Assembly: GCA_016210745.1 (NCBI GenBank)
Contig: JACQTO010000131.1
Location: forward strand, 1-46,869
Length of the DNA: 46,869 bases
Source: Betaproteobacteria bacterium
Lineage (GTDB): Bacteria; Pseudomonadota; Gammaproteobacteria; Burkholderiales; SG8-39
Reading direction: 5' to 3'
A model generated the notes under the pieces. It was not told where the DNA came from, did no database searches, and was given only the letters and a program-made list of their open reading frames with translations. Made by a program: the position numbers and the translations under genes. Shown in pieces: positions 44,145-46,869 of the stretch. Numbering within the stretch: the stretch's first letter is position 1; every line of letters starts with the position of its first letter.

Positions 44145-44499
44145 GGGCCGCGAAACGCGGCCGGAGAATTCGCGCCGGCATCGCGGGCGATTTATATACG
44201 GCGTCTCAAGTCCTGTCTCATGCCGCCAGCGGAGTTGCGCGCTGCGCGCGCCAACCGCGTTTTCTGCACGGATAAACGCCATCCGTGCAGAAAACGCGGT
44301 TATGGGTTAACAGCGGGAACTTCCTGGGAAGTTATCCAAGATCGTCGATTGCGCATGGATGGCTCTTTCATCCATGCACAATCGATGATCCGCGCGGACG
44401 GCTTCTCGTCCGCGCAACATCGCAGCCCCCACCAACGGGCGGCGCGATTTAGGTTGCCACATATAGTTCATGGGCCGGTCATGCGACAAAGAACTCGCG
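44145..44499. repeat. intergenic array of four hairpins
   Basis: There is no gene in these 355 bases. Four inverted repeats follow one another: 44253-44273/44281-44301 (21 bp, perfect, loop AAACGCC); AACTTCC/GGAAGTT at 44318-44333; 44340-44361/44369-44390 (22 bp, two imperfect positions, loop GCTCTTT); GCGCGGACG/CGTCCGCGC at 44392-44415. The arms are unrelated between hairpins. The array sits between convergent genes (FAD protein and DapA-family protein), so transcription termination is one possible role, although no T-runs follow. Confidence 0.7.
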
Positions 44500-45459
44500 C
44501 TAGGCGGCAAGCCGCGCTCGCCCGTCCTGCGTCAGCAGGCCCGCCGCGATCAAGGCGTCTTTGATGCGCTGGATTTCTGCGCTCGGCAACTTCACCAGAG
44601 GCGGGCGTACGGCAGGGCAGTGCAATTTGCCCAGCAGCACCAAAGCCTCCTTCATCCGGTTGTGCATGTCCGAGCGCGGGTCGGCATAAAAGACCGTGGA
44701 TGTGGCGCGGATGCGCAGGTTGAGCTCGCGCGCGGTGTGCAAGTCGTCGGCCTGGATCGCGCGATACAGGCGCGCCTGCAGGTCGGCAATGACGCTGCCG
44801 CTGCCCGAGAGCAGGCCGTTGCAGCCGAGCACCAGCGAGCTGAACAGCCACGCGCTGTGGGTCGACAGCACATTCACGGGACGCGGCAGCGTTTGCAGCG
44901 TGCGGATGTGCTGCTCGTGCAGTTCCGGGCTCGCGCACCCGTCCTTGATCGCACGCACGCTCGGCACGGACTCGATGATTTTCAACAGCGTCGGAAGCGC
45001 ATACCCCTGCCCGCTGGCGAGCGGATATTGAAACAGCACCAGCGGCAGATCGCTTGCCTCCGCAATGCGCCGAAAGTGCTCGACGGCCATTTCCGGCCGA
45101 TGTCCGTAGCGATAAACGTTGGGCGGGAACACCAGCAATGCCGATGCGCCGGCCTTGGCGGCCATGCGCGCGATCCGCTGTGCCTCCAGGCTGCCGTCGG
45201 CGTACACGCCATTGACGATCGGCAGCCGGGTGCCCACGGCCTCGAGCGCGAGATCCAGCACCCGCTGCTGTTCGTCGAAGCTGCAGGAAGATACCTCGGT
45301 GGAGTGCGCATTGAGGGTGAGCGCCGTAACGCCCTCCACCCTGCCGACGTCGAGCAGGTGGCTTTTGAACGCGTCCCCATCGATCGAAAAGTCCTCCTTG
45401 AACGGCAGCAACACGGCAGGGATGACGCCTTGAGGCACGAAATTCGCGAAGCGAGGCAT
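44500..45459 (-). CDS. DapA-family (dihydrodipicolinate synthase/N-acetylneuraminate lyase) aldolase
   Basis: Class I aldolase/lyase of 319 residues with a TIM barrel. It begins MPRFANFVPQGVIPAVLLPF. The Schiff-base lysine is in VRAIKDGCASPEL (about residue 165), and the barrel tyrosine in VLFQYPLASGQG. LNAHSTEVSSCSFDEQQRVL replaces the usual GTTGE substrate loop, which argues against true DapA activity. I choose ATG 45459 with AGGGA 7 bases upstream; the frame stays open further upstream but without conservation. Its position beside a Bug/TctC protein suggests breakdown of a carboxylate substrate (inference). Confidence 0.85.
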   Translation of the reverse strand: MPRFANFVPQGVIPAVLLPFKEDFSIDGDAFKSHLLDVGRVEGVTALTLNAHSTEVSSCSFDEQQRVLDLALEAVGTRLPIVNGVYADGSLEAQRIARMAAKAGASALLVFPPNVYRYGHRPEMAVEHFRRIAEASDLPLVLFQYPLASGQGYALPTLLKIIESVPSVRAIKDGCASPELHEQHIRTLQTLPRPVNVLSTHSAWLFSSLVLGCNGLLSGSGSVIADLQARLYRAIQADDLHTARELNLRIRATSTVFYADPRSDMHNRMKEALVLLGKLHCPAVRPPLVKLPSAEIQRIKDALIAAGLLTQDGRARLAA

Positions 45460-45709
45460 GGTGGTTTCCCTTGTCGATGAATTCGGGTTTGCGGGGGACG
45501 GGCCGAACTCCCCTGAGGCGTTCTGGCAGCGCATTCTTGCCCGATCAAGGCGCAGCGTCAACAAGCGGCCAGGCCGCAGCCGCGCAATTCCGAGTAGACT
45601 TGTTCATCGGCGAGGGGGAAAGTCTGGGCGATTTTTTGCGGCAAGCTGGGGAAGCTTGTTTCTGGTCCTGGTTATCGGATCCATCTTGAGACGAAAGGGG
45701 AGGTCAGCC

Positions 45710-46672
45710 ATGAAAAGGGCAGTTTCGATTTTGATGTTTCTTTGTTTGATCGCGGGGGCAGGCGTCGCCTCGGCCGCCGACTATCCAGCCAGGCATATTA
45801 CGATCTACGTGGGCTATCCCGCGGGCGGCGCCACGGATACGGCCGCGAGAATCGTTACCAACCAAGTGAGCAAATACTTGGAGCAGCCGATGATCGTGAG
45901 CAATAAGCCCGGCGCAGGATCAGCGATAGCCGCCGAGTTTGTCGCCAAGTCCAAGCCCGATGGCTACACGCTGTTCAGCGCCACGGCCACGACCGTTATC
46001 CAGACCGTCGCCATCCGCGACAACCCCTACAAGATAAGCGACTTCACGCCCATCGTGGGTCTGTACAGCATGCCGCTGGTGATCGTGGTGAAAGGGGATT
46101 CGAAACTCAATACCATCGAAGATCTCGTCGCTTTTGCCAAGAAGAATCCGAGCAAGCTGAACATGGGAACACCAGGGGTCAACAGTGTTCACCATTTCGC
46201 GCTCGAGCTTCTCAAGCAGGAAGCCGGGATCGAAGTTCATCATATTCCCTTCCAAGGCGATGCCCCGGCCGCAACGGGCCTGATGGGTGGTCATGTCGAT
46301 GCGGCTTTTCTGGGCCTGGTCGCCGTGGCAGAAGCGATCAAGGCGGGAACGATGAAGGCGCTGGTGATGACTACTTCGAAGCGAGTCTCTCAGTTCCCGA
46401 ATTTGCCTACCATGGCTGAAAAAGGTTTCAAGAAGACCGGCAACATAATCTCCTGGGGTGGCGTCGCCGCGCCTGCCGGACTTCCTCCGGCTATTCTGGA
46501 AAAACTCTCGGCCTCCTATCAGAAGGCGGCTACCAGCCCGGAGGTTATCAAGCAACTGGAAAAGGTGGGGTTTGCGACGACCTACATGAACGCCAAAGAA
46601 TTCAATGAATTCGTCAAGGACGAGCACAAACGGCTCGCAGAAATCGCCCAGCGCGCCAAGATGGTGAAGTAA
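45710..46672 (+). CDS. Bug/TctC-family tripartite tricarboxylate transporter binding protein
   Basis: Periplasmic solute-binding protein, 320 residues. The signal peptide spans about residues 1-24 (MKRAVSILMFLCLIAGAGVA). The classical Bug motifs follow: YPARHITIYVGYPAGGATDT, VSNKPGAGSAIAAEFVAKSK and PDGYTLFSATATT. GGGGAGG lies 6 bases before ATG 45710; the open frame reaching back to 45458 lies in the promoter region of the divergent DapA gene and is not coding. No TctA/TctB genes are in view. It is a better match to the standard family than the protein at 24235. The ligand is unknown. Confidence 0.92.
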   Translation: MKRAVSILMFLCLIAGAGVASAADYPARHITIYVGYPAGGATDTAARIVTNQVSKYLEQPMIVSNKPGAGSAIAAEFVAKSKPDGYTLFSATATTVIQTVAIRDNPYKISDFTPIVGLYSMPLVIVVKGDSKLNTIEDLVAFAKKNPSKLNMGTPGVNSVHHFALELLKQEAGIEVHHIPFQGDAPAATGLMGGHVDAAFLGLVAVAEAIKAGTMKALVMTTSKRVSQFPNLPTMAEKGFKKTGNIISWGGVAAPAGLPPAILEKLSASYQKAATSPEVIKQLEKVGFATTYMNAKEFNEFVKDEHKRLAEIAQRAKMVK

Positions 46673-46693
46673 AACCCACCAAAGAACCTACCG

Positions 46694-46737
46694 AAGGGGT
46701 CGGGTTCGAATTATGCGTAATTCGAACCCGACCCCTT
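46694..46737. repeat. 44-nt palindrome, first of two interlocked palindromes
   Basis: AAGGGGTCGGGTTCGAATTA (46694-46713) and its exact reverse complement (46718-46737) flank a TGCG loop, 21 bases after the tctC stop. The last 10 bases also belong to the next, larger palindrome. It may act as a terminator or be a REP-type repeat. Confidence 0.75.
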
Positions 46738-46869
46738 GTCCACCTTGTCCATTAAAGATTTGGTCTCTAAATCCGTCTCCCCTTTTCGGGCAGTTGCATG
46801 CAACTGCCCGAAAAGGGGAGACGGATTTAGAGACCAAATCTTTAATGGACAAGGTGGACAAGGGGTCGG
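46728..46869. repeat. 142-bp perfect palindrome, centred on the leader-repeat hairpin (copy D)
   Basis: The sequence from 46728 to the window end is a perfect inverted repeat centred between 46798 and 46799 (GCATGC). Its inner 44 bases (46777-46820) are the same CTCCCCTTTT...GTTGC stem as in leader repeats A-C. Outward on both sides, GACGGATTTAGAGACCAAAT matches the right-hand conserved part of those repeats. So it looks like two copies of the 3' half of the element joined head to head. The window ends here, so the palindrome may continue. Confidence 0.8.

Overview
The window reads as chromosome of a high-GC betaproteobacterium, probably Burkholderiales/Rhodocyclales-like and possibly a metagenome-assembled genome. 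The main evidence is the conserved block serC-(serA)-pheA-hisC-tyrA-aroA-cmk-rpsA-ihfB-lapA-lapB, followed by heptose genes, cysM, a PolB-like exonuclease and rlmD. Orphan Bug/TctC-type binding proteins, common in Burkholderiales, fit the same picture. Assignments come from reading translated sequence; no database search was run.

Layout. 1-9486: serine and aromatic amino-acid biosynthesis running tightly coupled into cmk, rpsA and ihfB; serC is cut by the left window edge. 9537-17849: envelope and LPS functions (lapA, lapB, UDP-glucose dehydrogenase, hldE1, hldD), cysM, a DEDD exonuclease and rlmD. Three of these genes (ugd, cysM, exonuclease) are each preceded by a copy of the same leader repeat with a covarying hairpin. 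17926-20337: Bax-inhibitor-1 protein (minus strand), a decayed tRNA-Ser-like structured element, tRNA-Ser(UGA), and a dsbB/dsbA-like disulfide pair. 20338-24234: an accessory patch with partly lower GC and long gene-poor stretches, holding four small proteins of phage or mobile-cargo type: a cupin-like protein, a tandem-duplicated HExxH protein, a 76-residue protein ending in Gly-Gly, and a 172-residue unknown. 24235-29825: a Bug/TctC protein, a UxaA-type dehydratase, the slipin/NfeD pair and a small HTH regulator. 29994-33029: lysC, tRNA-Ser(GCU) and a UbiD-family decarboxylase. 33085-36156: a divergent class A penicillin-binding-protein-like enzyme. 36168-46672: a catabolic block with an SDR, a dienelactone hydrolase, a two-subunit molybdenum enzyme resembling pyrogallol transhydroxylase/resorcinol hydroxylase, a 2-hydroxyacid dehydrogenase, an FAD oxidoreductase, a DapA-family lyase and a second Bug/TctC protein. 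The window ends inside a 142-bp perfect palindrome.

How the parts fit. The left half is housekeeping: chorismate-derived amino acids, translation, envelope quality control and LPS core heptose. The right half suggests uptake and (probably anaerobic) breakdown of carboxylated or hydroxylated aromatic or sugar-acid compounds; the substrates are not determined by the sequence. The most unusual signals are not protein genes: (i) the leader repeat, whose hairpin arms change in a compensatory way between copies; (ii) the giant palindrome at the right edge, built on the same hairpin axis; (iii) several intergenic arrays of consecutive near-perfect hairpins with unrelated arms.
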